Below are positions 36,098 through 49,060 of a DNA stretch of 64,000 nt, piece by piece. Within the stretch, counting starts at the first letter, position 1, and each line of letters opens with the position of its first letter. Location of the stretch: NCBI GenBank assembly GCA_963930655.1, contig OZ005600.1:7629501-7693500 (forward strand), in the 5' to 3' direction. A program made the translations under genes and the position numbers. The notes beneath the pieces are model-generated. The model had not been told where the DNA came from and made no database searches. It saw only the letters and a program-made list of their open reading frames with translations. The stretch is from Myrica gale (lineage: Eukaryota; Streptophyta; Magnoliopsida; Fagales; Myricaceae).

Positions 36098-39000
36098 GCA
36101 GCAAATGCAGTTGAGGCATCAGTTGCAACAACAGGCAATGCCGCAGATATCAGCCGTGAAGCGTCCCTATGACAGTGGCGTATGTGCACGCCGGCTGATG
36201 CAATACCTATATCATCAACGGCAACGGCCACAGGTAAGTTCTTATGTTTATATCCTTAGCTGGTGAAACATAGAATGCATATATAGTTGAAGTTAGCCCC
36301 TGTACTTGTATCTGATGCATATCTAGGGGTAGTACCAATATTATACGTACCTGTAAATATGATTTATTTTTCCCAAAATATTGTGGCAGGATACTGCTGG
36401 GACAAAGCATGTATATGGCATGAATATTTTGGGGGTAAAAGTTGGGTTTTCTAGAGGAGGAAAATGGTGTTTACAGTTAAAAAATAAAATGTACAATGTA
36501 AATATTATACGTACCTGTAAATATGATTTTTTTTTTCCCAAAATATCGTGGCAGGATACTACTGGGACAAAGCATGTATATTGCATGAATATTTTGGGGG
36601 TAAAAGTTGGGTTTCCTCGGGAAGAAAATGGTGTTTACAGTTAAAAAAGAAAATGTACAGTGTTTGCAAAAGAATGTTTCCGGATTGTAGCACTCAATGA
36701 ATCTAATGTTAGTTAACATGTTTATGCCTTTTAATTTTGTTGTTCATCTTTTCAAGCTAAAAAGAATAGCTTAGGGTATGTAGTTATTACTAAGAAGTTA
36801 ATTATTTAACCTACCCTGCTGTATTTTATCCTGAATTTCCAGAAATTGATGTATCCCTGTGTCTTTTATCGTATTGTATCCAGATTGGTGCTTCGCATTG
36901 TAAAACATATTTTTCCGCTGTATATGAATTTCTTTAACGTCTTCCTATTTTTTATATGAAATGTCCTATTTTTTATATGAAATGTCTATGCTTCTGGCCT
37001 AGTATTCTTTGACCACCCTGCATCTTCACGTTGGTTACTTTGTTGATTAGGTACTTCTTTAAGGTATGAGGCTTTTATGTAATTATCTTTTCTTTTTCAT
37101 TTTTTGTTATTTCCTCTTTTCGCAGGAGAATGGCATTGTGTACTGGAGGAAGTTTGTGGCGGAGTATTACTCTCCTCGTGCAAAGAAAAGATGGTGCCTA
37201 TCATTATATGACAACGTTGGGCATCATGGACTCGGTGTTTTTCCTCAGGCAGCTATGGTCTGTTCTTTGTTCTGGCCATCTTTCTCTTTAAAAAATAAAA
37301 GAAATTTACTTATTGCATAAACTTTAAACCGACTGCATTAAAGTTTATTCTATAACAAATTATAAATTAGTTATTGTCTACTTCCTTTCTATTCATTGCA
37401 TGAGTTGATTCTCATCAAGTCAACAAAGACCTTGTATCCATGCTTCCATGTTAGTGAAAGACTTATTAAGCTCATTAATTCTATGTGTTTGAATTAACAG
37501 TAATGTTTAAATAACAGTCTTTAGTATATTCTCTTTGCTATTGAATTACATAATCATGGATCATAAAGAAAAAAGAACTACATGATCATGTTTATTTGGG
37601 TAGAAATATGTTTTTCTTATTGATTTTCTTTTATTTTCCAGGACGCATGGCAGTGTGATATTTGTGGTTCGAAATCTGGAAGAGGATTTGGTAAGAAAAC
37701 TAGGATTATGGTGTTGAGTAGTTTGGTAGGAAGAATTTTCATTGTTTTGTAATTATGCTATGTTGATTTCTCTGGAGTTGATTCTTCTTTTTCATAGACT
37801 TTTGCACTTCCAAGTAGGTTAAGAAACATTTTGGCTATTACTCAAAATTTAGTTGCTAGTTGAGTTAATTTGGTTTAGGTTGATGAAATCTCGGAGAAGC
37901 CCTGGCATGTTTATAAGAATTTGTGAAACTCCAAGAGTATCAAGTTTAATGTCACAAATTTACAGAAGTCTAGGGTTATGTTCGTTTCCTACATTTTTTC
38001 AGGATTTAAATACATTCACAAAACTACCACCGAACATATTCAGAATTCAAACACAAACACCAATACATTTCACACAATCTCCAACAACTTTTTACTTTTT
38101 TATTCAACATAAATTCTCTCTCTATACTTTTTCACATAACTCCAATACATTTTTATTAAAGAATTACATCAAATCATTTCTCTCTCCACTTTACACAAAC
38201 ACCAATAAAATACTATTCAACATAAATATTCACAACTTCTTTAAAATCTTACATTTCTACTCAAACCGAACATATCCTAGGATTTATAACTTAGGATCCT
38301 CTTGCGAGGAGTAAGCATGGTAGAGAACAATTGATTACTCCCAAAATTTCCCTATGAAAGTTCAAAGAAGCCTTGATTCTTGGTAGAAGTTTATGCAAGT
38401 ATGAAGAAAAATTCAAGCGTGAAAGAGAAGTTTGGGAACGCTTAAGATGCATTTGAACAACTTTAAGAATTAGCTTCTCTGGAGAAAGCATGGTAGAGAA
38501 CAGTTACATGAAAGCTAGGATTGTCTGTGTGTTGGTGAACAAATAGTTCGTACAAACTGATTGAATAACACCAGGACAATGAACCATTAAATATATCTTA
38601 CATTGTGAGGGAGCCCACACCTCCCGTCTGTATAGATTTGTGATTGGGAATTAAATGTGTCACAGAAGGGGGTTTGAACAATATTTGTCCTTCCACGTGA
38701 TTATATATTTGATGTGTAGTTTACTTTCTCTTCTCAATCTCTACTTTCCACTTCTTCTTGCATGGAATGTTGATATTTGCTACACTTTTAAGAGATTTTT
38801 GCAAATGCGAGCAGACAGAGTCATCTAACGACATTTCTGTGTATACTCTGTATATGTATCTGTGGAGTAATACTTACCCAAGATTCAATATCTTGGAAAG
38901 AAGATAAGTTGATATTTTCAAAAGGTTCGAGGAATTTGGTTTAAGTTTTAAATTCTGGTATTTCCGGAGCGGCTACTCTTCGTTGTTCATGTACTTCCTA

Positions 39001-42000
39001 GATCTTGGCCTTTTCAGTTATATTATTGCCATAAGTTCTTGGGTGGTGGTCCTTTGGCTTGGTTGTTTTTGTTTTAAGTCCTTAAAAACATTGCTCAAAT
39101 ATTTTATATGCTTTCTGTATGCTATTTTCTGCCCATAATTCTACGGAAGCTATCCCCCTTCCATATCACTAAGTGGAATAAGTATGTAATATGCTTTTTC
39201 TTCAACTTCATTCTCATAATCGTTTCTCCTTCAGTTTGCCCCTTGTCTTTCTTGTGGATTTGAAGTTCACTTACCTGTAGCCTCTGGGACATGGTTCCCT
39301 TCCATCAGTCTTTTACTGATTCCAACAGATGCGGAAATATTGTTGGGAGTTATAATCTTGGTTATTTTAGTGTGTGTTTTCCCCATTCTCTTATGGTGAC
39401 CTCAGGTTCATAATTGAACGAAATGACATATAGATTATGATGCATAAGTTAGAATGTAATCTCAAAGAGTATTCTCCCGTTGCTATTGGTGGCTTAAGTT
39501 AGGAATCCATGGTAATTTTTGGGTTTTAGAATAAAAGAAGATCCATGTACAGGTTTGGCTTACAATACAGGATGTTTTGAGATTTGAGGCAGTGATTAAC
39601 AATCTTTGATTGCCGGTTCAAAATGGTTAACAGAATCTGGGTAATTACACTGTTGGTTTCACACCTGGATTTCCTTTGGCCTCTCACCTAGTGTTACAGT
39701 TGCCTCACCCTATCTTGTACAATTGCCGTTGAATGATTACTTGACTTGATCTCTGCATTGATGTTACTGACTGCTGACAAAAAAGAAGTTCAGGGTCCTG
39801 CATTTGGATTCCCGTGGGCATACACCTTAGAATTCCATCATGTACTCCTTTTGAAAAGAAGTCGGGATTGGAATGGTGGAGTAGATACTTAGAGGCTGTC
39901 GGCACTCATTCTAATTGGACTAGGACCTGAACTTAGTAATCCCTAAGACATAAGTTTTGACTACTGAAACTTCTACAATCAAGCATGATGGGAAACAAAT
40001 ATTAGCAAGACCCATGGACTACTACTACTGTCTGCACCCAACTACTCAAGAAATGGTCAGAGAGAAAAAAAAAACCATTTACTCTTAAATTTCAAGAAAC
40101 TCAATGGAGACAGGAACAGACAGCTCTCTGATGCAAGATAACATAAAATTAACGTTCAGTGGTAAGTATGAAGGGGCCTATTAAAAGTGAATCCAGTGAT
40201 TCAACTGGTTTTTATCACTCAAAAAAAGAATAGGGCTTGAATCTGGCTTCACCTTTACTAGGGAAGTTGCTTTAAATGTTCCTACCTTATGATATTATCC
40301 TTTGAAGATTTCTGATCAAGCTAAGCGGCAATTCTTTTTTTTGCAGAGGCCACATTTGAAGTACTTCCTAGACTTAATGAGATCAAATTTGGCAGTGGAG
40401 TCATTGACGAGCTTCTGTTTTTGGACTTGCCTCGGGAATGTCGGTTTCCTTCTGGAATAATGATGTTAGAGTATGGAAAAGCAGTCCAAGAGAGTGTTTA
40501 TGAGCAACTTCGTGTTGTTCGTGAGGGTCAGCTTCGTATCGTATTCACCCATGATCTGAAGGTTAATAAAGGATCTAATCTCAAATTAAGCATTGTCAAT
40601 CTCCACATTCTGCCAATTATATGCTCTGTGTTCATGTTTTGCAGATATTGTCTTGGGAATTTTGTGCTCTGCGGCATGAAGAACTTCTTCCTCGTAGGGT
40701 GGTTGCACCACAGGTATTAAATTTCATATACCGTGCGTGCTGATAGTAATCAACACATATTAATAGCAATGCCTTATTAATTCGCTTTAATTTGGTTGAC
40801 ATTCTGATTTTGTCAGCTAGTACCGGCACGGAATAGTTGTAATACCTATATAGCCACTACTGTTGATTGTGGCCTTTAAAATTTGAGCTGTTTTTGATAG
40901 TTTTCAAGAAAACATATAGATGATAGGGAAAATTGGAAAATGGGCTCCAGGAAAAGTTCAATGAACCTAAAGAGATTTTCAAAGTCCAATTGTTTGAAAA
41001 ATAGTTAGATATGAAGAAAAAGCAACTGTAGGGAAATTTCTAAGAAATATCTTATTAGAAGAAAATAAGTTTTTCTACCAAGTATTTTGATTTTAGAATG
41101 CATGAGAAATAGAAGTGGGCTTCTCTTCATTTTTCAGAGAATCTTTTGGCTATTTCCAAAAGATGGTTTAGCCTGAAAGTTTTCTCCAAAAAGATATACT
41201 CTACAACTCTCTTACATACATTCTGGAAAGATGAGTTTTGGTCATGCTCCATATGGTCTTTCCCGCTTAAAGGTTGAATTTGAGGCATGAAATATTGTTT
41301 TATTCTTAAAAGGTTTAGACATCAAAATTTTGTTTTATTCTGAAATGGCTTAGCCATGAAATATTGATTAATACCATGGGAGTGAATTTCTATTCTCATT
41401 CTTTCTGAATGCTCTGATTTTGAGGTTGTCTTTAGTTTTCTTTCTTCCTCCTAGTTTGCATACAAGTTATTATTATACCCTTGGTTCTTAATTTAGATTT
41501 AGTTGGGTTTCTCGTGTTGCATGAGGATGCTAAATATAAACATTTGTAGAACTCCTAATGGCATTTCTCATGCAGGTGAATCAGCTGGTTCAGGTTGCGC
41601 AGAAATGCCAAAGCACAATTGCTGAAAGTGGATCTGATGGGGTTTCTCAGCAGGATCTACAGACAAACAGCAATATGTGAGTCTATCGATCCATGAGAGT
41701 GCCTGATTGGTTTGATATTTTCTTGGATCCTCTGTAGCTGGAGCTTGTTTCTTCAAATCAATACTTTGCTCAAATAATGCGCATTAGTAAAGTAGGAGTC
41801 CTAGCTCCCATCTTAGGCTTCTTGGTACTTCTAGTGAAGAAGGAAACGCAGGTACAAGTGGAGCAGGGGGAGATATTTGCAGGAGTCCTAGCTCCCACAT
41901 TAGGCTTCTTGGTGCTTCTACCAAGTTTGGATTGCTTAGTGCTCAGTGAAGGTGCTTGTTACATGTGATGGGAGGGAGACATGATCTCATACCACTAATG

Positions 42001-44009
42001 CTCCGGGAGCATCAGTTATATCTATGCTCCACAAGGAAACCAACTAGGGAAGAAGATTTTCAGACTGCCTTATGAAATCTGTTCTCTTTACCTTTCCAAG
42101 GACTTTTGGATGTTCAGGGCATGCGAGTTGATTGCTTGCTATAAAATGCAATTTAATTATGATCATCTACTTAATCCTTCCTGTTATAGCTGTGACTTGC
42201 ACCTAGAGTGGTCTTGTGAAAAAAAGAGAATTTCTCCTACTTATGTCTGAGATTTGAACAGGATAGATTCTCTTAAAAAACAATGAAGAATATTGCACTG
42301 ATGTCATGTAATTGCTTTTCCTTAGGGTACTGACAGCTGGGCGCCAGCTTGCAAAGAGTTTGGAGTTACAGTCACTCAATGACTTGGGTTTTTCAAAAAG
42401 ATATGTGAGGTGTTTGCAGGTGTGTAGTTTTATCTATTTCTAAACAAAATGCGGGAGGAAAATGAGTGACATATGTATATACTTTCGTTTTTAGTTTTAC
42501 TCTAGTTTCTTTCTAACTCATTGCAGATCTCCGAAGTTGTCAATAGCATGAAAGATCTGATAGACTTCTGCCGGGAGCACAAAGTTGGGCCTATTGGTAA
42601 TTCCTTTTCGTTCTTGTCATTGCACGGCACTTCTGTGACTTAATATCGTCCTGCATTTATTTTCCAAAATTTATCTTCTTCGAGTCAAAAATACACTTTT
42701 ACTTTGAAGGCTCCTCAAACAGACAGTGATAGTACCTATGCAAACCTGAATCTGTTTGATGAGCTGGAAGCTTGGTGCGAGTTCTTTTGCATTAACACGC
42801 ACTGCACGATGATATTAAACTTTTTATGGTAGCTTAAGCCACTTTAATTCTTGAGTTCTATGTTTACTATGTTATTAGAAAATTTGGAGCAACTTAGTTT
42901 CTTATTTCCTTTTTATTTAATCTTGCTTGCATCAGAACTGGTGAATTCTTCCTAATTTCATTTAGACAGGTGTGGGTTGTCATCCCTCTTGCATAAGATG
43001 CTGGAAACTTCTTTTTCATCCATTTTTCTTGTTGTAGAAAATAGTGGTGTTAACTATGTCACCATAGCTTGCTGGGAACTTATTGTGAGGCTTATTTGCA
43101 GAGGGCTTGAAAAATTATCCTAGACATGCGTCTGTAGCCAAGCTCCAGATGCAAAAGATGCAGGAGATGGAGCAACTAGCAAACGTTCAGGGTCTTCCAA
43201 CTGACCGGAACACCCTCAATAAGCTGATGGCACTGCATCCTGGACTAAATAACCAATTAGGCAACAATCATAACATGGTTGGTAGAGGAGCTTTAAGTGG
43301 TTCAGCACAAGCTGCTCTGGCACTCACCAGTTACCAGAATCTGCTCATGAAGCAGAACTCGATGAATTCAAATCCTCACTCGCTTCAACAGGAGGCTTCT
43401 TCGTCCTTCAATAATTCTAATCAGAGTCCATCATCGAACCTCCAAGGGGCAGCTGCTTTAATACCAGGGTCCATGCAAAATTTGCCTGGTAGTGGCTTTT
43501 CAAGTCCCCGTTTACCTCCCCAACACCACCAGCAGCCACAGCAGCTGCTGCAACGCTCACTGAGTACAACTAATATGTTACAACAAAGCCATCTACAGAA
43601 CTCCCAAGGCAACCAGGCCTTACAGCATCAGATGATTCAGCAACTGCTGCAGATGTCTAACAATAGTGGAATGCAACAGCACTCCCTTGCTGGCCCAAAT
43701 GCAAATGGGAGTGTGGCTAGGAATGGAATGGGATTTGGAGGCAACCCCCCAGCTGCATCTCCGTCCACGGCCAATGTGTCGGGAAATAATGGGCCTGCTC
43801 CTAGTCGGAGTAACAGTTTCAAAGCAGCTTCAAACAGTGACTCGGCAGCAGGTGGCAATAACGGATTCAACCAGAGATCTCCAGAAATGCCGCAGAATCT
43901 TCATCTGCAGGATGATATTTTAGTTCAAGATATAGCCCATGACTTCACGGAAAATGGTTTTTTAAATGGTGATTTTGACGATGACATGGGTTATGGCTGG
44001 AAGGCATGA
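35241..44009 (+). CDS. SEU: Transcriptional corepressor SEUSS
   Basis: Nuclear adaptor that works with LEUNIG-type Groucho/Tup1 co-repressors in floral organ identity, meristem and auxin-related development. Exons: 35241-36233, 37126-37257, 37642-37690, 40347-40561, 40645-40713, 41576-41676, 42326-42419, 42527-42596, 43102-44009. All are GT-AG and phases agree, giving 876 residues, close to the roughly 877 I recall for Arabidopsis SEU. The N-terminus is Ser/Gly-rich. It is followed by QKKPRLDIKQEDI, a Gln-rich region with 30 consecutive Gln (36015-36104), and the conserved LIM-domain-binding region (about residues 330-570) with YWRKFVAEYYSPRAKKRWC, EQLRVVREGQLRIVF, ILSWEFCALRHEELLPRR and RYVRCLQISEVVNSMKDLID. 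The tail is Gln/Asn-rich and ends DDDMGYGWKA. A leader intron (about 34236-34897) and a 3' UTR intron (44049-44134) are visible. Confidence 0.95.
36015..36104 (+). repeat. Poly-glutamine tract, (CAR)30, in SEUSS exon 1
   Basis: Thirty consecutive CAA/CAG codons, mixed in order. The codon mixture argues for an old, relatively stable tract, with the pure CAG runs at its 3' half most likely to vary. Confidence 0.95.
36338..36660 (+). repeat. Tandem duplication, period 164 bp, in SEUSS intron 1
   Basis: Copy 1 begins ttatacgtacctgtaaatat at 36341. Copy 2 begins with the same words at 36505. The copies differ by a handful of substitutions and a T-run length change, so the duplication is fairly recent. 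Confidence 0.9.
37974..38277. mobile_element. Tourist/Harbinger-like MITE in SEUSS intron 3
   Basis: The 304-bp insertion has inverted tips ggttatgttcg and cgaacatatcc. It is flanked by the 3-bp repeat tag (37971-37973, 38278-38280), as in PIF/Harbinger elements. The interior is AT-rich and non-coding. Confidence 0.75.
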
Positions 44010-44048
44010 CTAACCTAATTTGGTCCAATCAATTATTCGGTTCTCTTG

Positions 44049-44134
44049 GTAAGTTTCCATCATATATCTTTGTACAGGATATCTGAAATAGCTGGGTTTC
44101 ATTCACTTTTTCTTCTTCCCTATTAATTTTCCAG
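44049..44134 (+). other. Predicted intron in the SEUSS 3' UTR
   Basis: Donor cttg/gtaagt and acceptor tttccag/aat enclose 86 bp. The upstream junction is 39 nt after the stop codon, below the roughly 50-55 nt distance that usually triggers nonsense-mediated decay, so splicing here should be tolerated. Confidence 0.5.
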
Positions 44135-45320
44135 AATTTGTTGTGACGGCACGTACTCGTACGCAGTAGGTATTTAGACATCTATTTCGATGGGTTTCTG
44201 TCTCCCAAGTCTTGCAAGTGTAATCTATTAGCAAAAAAACTTTCGTGAACGGTTTCGTATTGTGAATCTGGTATATTTACATGTTTCGTTCCTGAGTTTT
44301 ACACATCGTCCGCACTATTATACTTTTTTCAATAACCATTTCTGAACCCCAACCATTTTATAAATTTCTTTAGATTCTGATGAAAACCGAGACGAGATAA
44401 ACAGTTGCGCCCATGTGGAAAAGTCGCTGCTCAATGACAATGAATCATGAGGATACTTGACTTCATTGGTAGTTGCAAGCCAACAAGTCCGCCAAGCCCT
44501 TGGTAGTTGCCAGGTCATTTCGAACATTTTCCTGTGGGAACATTATACCGTCTCTCCATTGTTCTTTAATAGTCAACCAATTGTCAGGTGCTTCTACGAT
44601 TGTCATAAAATACGAAACAATGAGGACCTTCAATTGTTCTCCAGCAATAGCGGCGCCCTCATATGATGTCGAGAGTTTCTTAAGCGAGTTGTGCAGAGTT
44701 CGACGAATCCTTTTTTCTTTTCTTTTTTTCCTGTTGCATAGGCTTAAATTGTAGAACTGAAGGAATCGGTTTTCAGGAATCGAAACAGGCAACTATTTTG
44801 GTGAAGTTACTAAATTTAAATCCTACCCTTTTGCAATTAGCCAATTACCTAAAAGAAAATAGGCCTCATTTCCCATCCGAAGTTATAATGGCAGTATACG
44901 GTTATGGCAAATTTTGATTAGACCAAAAGATATCTTTGAAATGAAAAAAGAAAGTGCTTTGGACTCCCTGAATTTCAACTTGAAGAACACGCACTATATG
45001 CTACGACATTGTTAACGCAATTCTCAAGTACGAAGCTATCTCTGATCCAACATGGGGTCCGAAATCATTATGATCACATTTTAGCAACAGTTCCATACAA
45101 AAAAAAATTATCGTAAAGGCAAACAATTCTCAAGACCTTGTTTACGGGCTGACATGTTAAACCACAGCCTGTCAGCCCAACGGGTCGAAGACCGCCCTAT
45201 ACACATCGATAAACAAACTGATTCAATTTGGCGCCACTAATTTGCACTAACAAATGGACAGTACGTTGTCATTGTACAGTTTAGAAAGAAAAAAACAAAA
45301 AAAAAAGTTGTCATTGTACA
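44135..45320. other. Intergenic DNA with one unidentified frame
   Basis: Contains the end of the SEUSS 3' UTR and the F-box gene's downstream region. A 109-codon minus-strand frame (44463-44792) reads, in part, SLKKLSTSYEGAAIAGEQLK and APDNWLTIKEQWRDGIMFPQ. Its composition looks protein-like, but I do not recognise it. It could be a gene or TE fragment. Confidence 0.35.
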
Positions 45321-48101
45321 TTAGGCTGACGGCTCCTCATCTGATTCATCATTTCCAGCAACATTCCCATTAGCAAACAGCTGCATCAATCTTTCAGTGA
45401 AAGTACGCAAGCGAGAAGGTGTACCTGCCTCTCTCTCAGGTGACTCTGTCAAAGACTTGCTACTCGGTTTTTCTGGGATGTATTTTAAGGTACACAATCC
45501 AGAGGCATCAACTACTTCAATATCAAATGGCAGTAAGAGTGGCAGACCCACAACCTGAACGTGGGAGACACTGCACCGCACAAATGTAATCCAGAGAAAG
45601 TAAGAAAGAGAAAAAAAAGTGATTGCACAAGAAGAAACTATAGCATGTCTCATGGAATTCAATTAAGTTAACATGTTATCAGTCTAGAATTGCTAACAGC
45701 TAGAATTGACAGTGTGTCAGTGTCTATGAATTCAGGGCTTTTTTTCCCCAACAATAAATGGACGAGCAGAAGACTATAGCATACAAATTAGAAGGCCAAA
45801 AACCAATATTATAATTACCAAAAGACGAGTTTATTTATTTTATAGGAAAGCAATTGCTTCAGTCTTGAGTTCCAATCTTTTCCTTGGAAAGCATACCTAT
45901 TCTCATCCATTTTTTTCTTTTCTCTTCTCTTTTGTTTGGTCTCTTAAAATAAGACTTGAGATGTTAAGTCTCACAATCTTACAGTTATGGCTCCACACTT
46001 AACCTGCAAAAAGCCTCTGATACTCTGTAATTGTAACCGGTCCTAGATTGAGTACAAAAACATTATCTATGGGGATGAGGGAAGAGCTTTTGAGAAGTCT
46101 TAACAACTGACCATATGTAATACAATCCATCCATTTCTTGTCTCTGAACCCGACACAATAGCTCGACCTGCAGAATCCCTCCAATGCAAATAACAGGTTC
46201 TGGTAACTTGAACTCTTGCAAGCAGTTCTCCTGTTTTATCACAATGTCAAGCAGATGTATACAATACCTACCACAATGCAGTTGCAAGCTAACATGAAAC
46301 CCTTTGAAATTAAAAAAGTATTTGCTTGGTTATGAAAGTTCCCACTATGATCTACAGGCCAGTTAATATTTACACCAATACTAGGATAAAAAGCAAATAT
46401 GAGATACCAGAGAGAAAATGCACAAGAATGCAAAGCATTCTACACCTATAGGCTATACTTGCATCAAAACAGACACTAAGAGCTTGTTCGGTTGAGTAGT
46501 ATTTTGAAGATTTTTTGTGTTTTGAAAATTTTTATGTGATGTGAACTTTATTGGTATGCGTGTTATAGTTATTTTTATGTGGTATTAAAAATGATGTTTG
46601 GTTGTAGAATTTTTTGTATTGTGAGAATTCAAAAAAATCCTAAGAATTCTTTTGTACCGAACAACCCCTAAGATTAAAAAAAAAACATAGCAAGCAAGAA
46701 CATAGCGTTTGTGAAAAATTATTTTTGTTTACCTAAATCTTAGTAACACTTGTTTAGTAAGCAATTACCTGCTCCTTCTCACTTAACAATGAGTACGCTA
46801 AACACGTAAAATAACTCACCTGCGCCATTGGAAACTCTGGTGAAGTATATATCCATATAAAATCATCATCCACCCATTCATGTGCTGCTAACAAAGCATC
46901 TCCGATGTCATTGTCAAATTCCAATGGACGTCTGGGATAGCCCATTCTAAACCGAACAGCCTTAGATGAATATATAGGGAAGCCATACTGAAAATATGCT
47001 GATATAAGAATATAATTAAATCAGTCAGTTAATCAGAAAAATGTTTGCATCCAAATATTATCAAATTCACAAGGCTAACCTCAGACAACCAGAATTACCT
47101 TGGAATGGTTGAACATGTATTTCAGTAACAACACACAAATTGGCAACCAACTTATATATCAATGTCTCAGGAATATTGCAATCACTTTCCCCTTTGCTGG
47201 ACCAGTACGAAGCTATGTTCTCAACTCTATCCCTTGGTTCCAATGTATTCTGTATGCTTTCGTCAGGATAATTATCAGTGCTTGATGCACTAATGGGCTC
47301 TAATATGCAATCTTTTCTCATGAAAGGGGACAGACCTCGGGCTAAGAAGGCATATGCTCTATGATCCCTCTTAAGGCGTTCCCATTCCGACGAATCATCA
47401 ACACTGAGTTTTGCAGGTTCTGTCATGTTGTTGTGTGTTGCGTGTTCTACCATGTTCGTCACTTCAATAACGTGCGTAGCACTAGAAATTTCAGGAAACA
47501 TCTTCAAGCAAAGCTGCTTACAGTGGCCATTTTCAATCACTACATGAAGATTCTCACATCAGTATCCATTGAGAAAACTATACATCACATAGTTCATTGC
47601 ATACTTTTCCAAAGAATTTGTTGTAATTAAATCAAGGTCATTGACAAAAAGATTGCTTGTTTTTTTTATGTAATTAACAATTTATAACTCAATATCATTC
47701 GGAGTTTTTCCTCTGTAATGTTACTACGATTAAAGGAAGAAAGAAAACAAAGGTCAGCATATGATTCTTCTAATCAGTTTACGTTCAAATTGATTTCCTT
47801 CCAGTAATTCTTAAAAAGGGCGCATCAAGAATTTAAAGTTGATAAGTCCAATGAAGCACAGATACACAAGTAGATAGCAAACATGAAAATGTACAAATAT
47901 ATTGCCAAGAAGCCTTGAGCAAGTTAAGCCCAATCCAACTTGATTCCTTAATCCGACAATCTTACCAAATCGGTGCCAAGAGCTTGAAACAGAGCATGCA
48001 CGGACAAGGTCAGATGGGTCATCCAAATGATCGAAAACCTCAATTGACATGTCAGGTCCAAGCCGTTGCAAGAAGTCACTTCTATTATCCATCTTACGCA
48101 T
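45321..48101 (-). CDS. F-box protein, At4g00755-like
   Basis: Predicted substrate-recognition subunit of an SCF-type E3 ubiquitin ligase; the target is unknown. Exons (minus): 48101-47966, 47539-47099, 46998-46820, 46230-46112, 45570-45321. All are GT-AG and phases join, giving 374 residues, near the length of At4g00755. The F-box is at residues about 15-46 (LGPDMSIEVFDHLDDPSDLV...SSSWHRF). It is followed by IENGHCKQLCLKMFPEIS, an acidic middle, the block QPFQAYFQYGFPIYSSKAVR...MGYPR, and the beta-rich WVDDDFIWIYTSPEFPMAQE, KLPEPVICIGGILQVELLCR and YICVSHVQVVGLPLL. Exon 5 ends with DESDEEPSA. A second Met at 48092 (MDNRSD) could also serve as start. A leader exon ends at 48913 (acaaag/gtaaat), with acceptor at 48138 (ctaatcag/gttt). 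Confidence 0.9.
46480..46668. mobile_element. Tourist-like (PIF/Harbinger) MITE in F-box gene intron 3
   Basis: 189 bp with inverted tips gagcttgttcggt and accgaacaacccc. It is flanked by the exact 3-bp repeat taa (46477-46479, 46669-46671). It lies in the intron between exons 3 and 4. The tips match the common Tourist ending. Confidence 0.85.
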
Positions 48102-48845
48102 AGTAAAAATTAATGAAGCCTTCTAGCTACTGGAAACCTGATTAGTATCAGAAAAACACAATAGGAAGCGCATTAACATAAATCCAGAATTATCTAGGAA
48201 AATAAAACGAAAGAAATCCATTGTTCTCTAATTAATTACTAAAATAGCAGACTTATCAAACAAAATTACTAAAAATAACAATGATTGAGGACTTTTTAGT
48301 GACTCGAAACCTAATTGAAATTCCAAAATCCTAATAAAAAGCATATAATTTAGTTAATAACCTAGCAAGATCACCAGGGAAACCCAAACGACAGTTAACC
48401 CGGAAGAAAATTATGTGATCCCTTTCAAGATATAAATTTTCTCGGTACGTAAAAAATCTTTTACAAGTGCATCAGATTCAATATTTCTATACAATAGTAG
48501 CAATAAAAACTATATTCATTAATCCATGTCTCGTATGAATTTTGTCTTCAACACAAGAAGCACTGTAATCAGGGTGGAAAAACCATTTCTACAGCATAAG
48601 GGCAATGAAAGCTACAACTTCTTTAGCTCTTTCATTCACGATATCAGTTTTTCTTGAATATAACTAAGCTAAGCTTTTGTATAGCAATTGGGCATTTGCA
48701 GCAAACAAACTATTGACAATCAACATGAACCCAGAACAATAAAGGAAAGAGTCAGAAAACGCCTCCCAAGTAGCAATTTGCTGACATTGTAATAGAGAAA
48801 AAAACATCAATGTCCCAATTAATGCGCACGCACAACAAACAAATT

Positions 48846-48872
48846 GGGGGGGGGGGGAGAGAGAGAGAGAGA
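48846..48872. repeat. G run plus (GA)n microsatellite
   Basis: About twelve G followed by GA repeats. It lies in the leader intron of the F-box gene. Confidence 0.85.
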
Positions 48873-48913
48873 AGAGTGAACTATTGAAATGGAAGAGGAG
48901 AAAGGAATTTACC

Positions 48914-49060
48914 TTTGTCGCAGCGAATTGACGGATCTAAGCTTAACGCTAAAAGAAGCCCCTTTGTTTGGGTGGGCGAGAGGTGTCGGGTGTCGAAGCC
49001 ACCGACAGTGTGTTGGGCTCGTGAGTGGTACGGGGAGTATATGCCGCTCGGCGAAACTGA
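48914..49060 (-). promoter_or_regulatory. Leader exon of the At4g00755-like F-box gene
   Basis: Inferred non-coding first exon from a good donor (acaaag/gtaaat at 48913) pairing with the acceptor just upstream of the ATG (48138-48139). The 5' limit is not visible. Confidence 0.4.

Noticed and set aside
35671..36114. 147-codon plus-strand frame and an Ala/Val-rich minus-strand frame over SEUSS exon 1
   Set aside because: Shadow frames of the CAR repeat in the real SEUSS reading frame.
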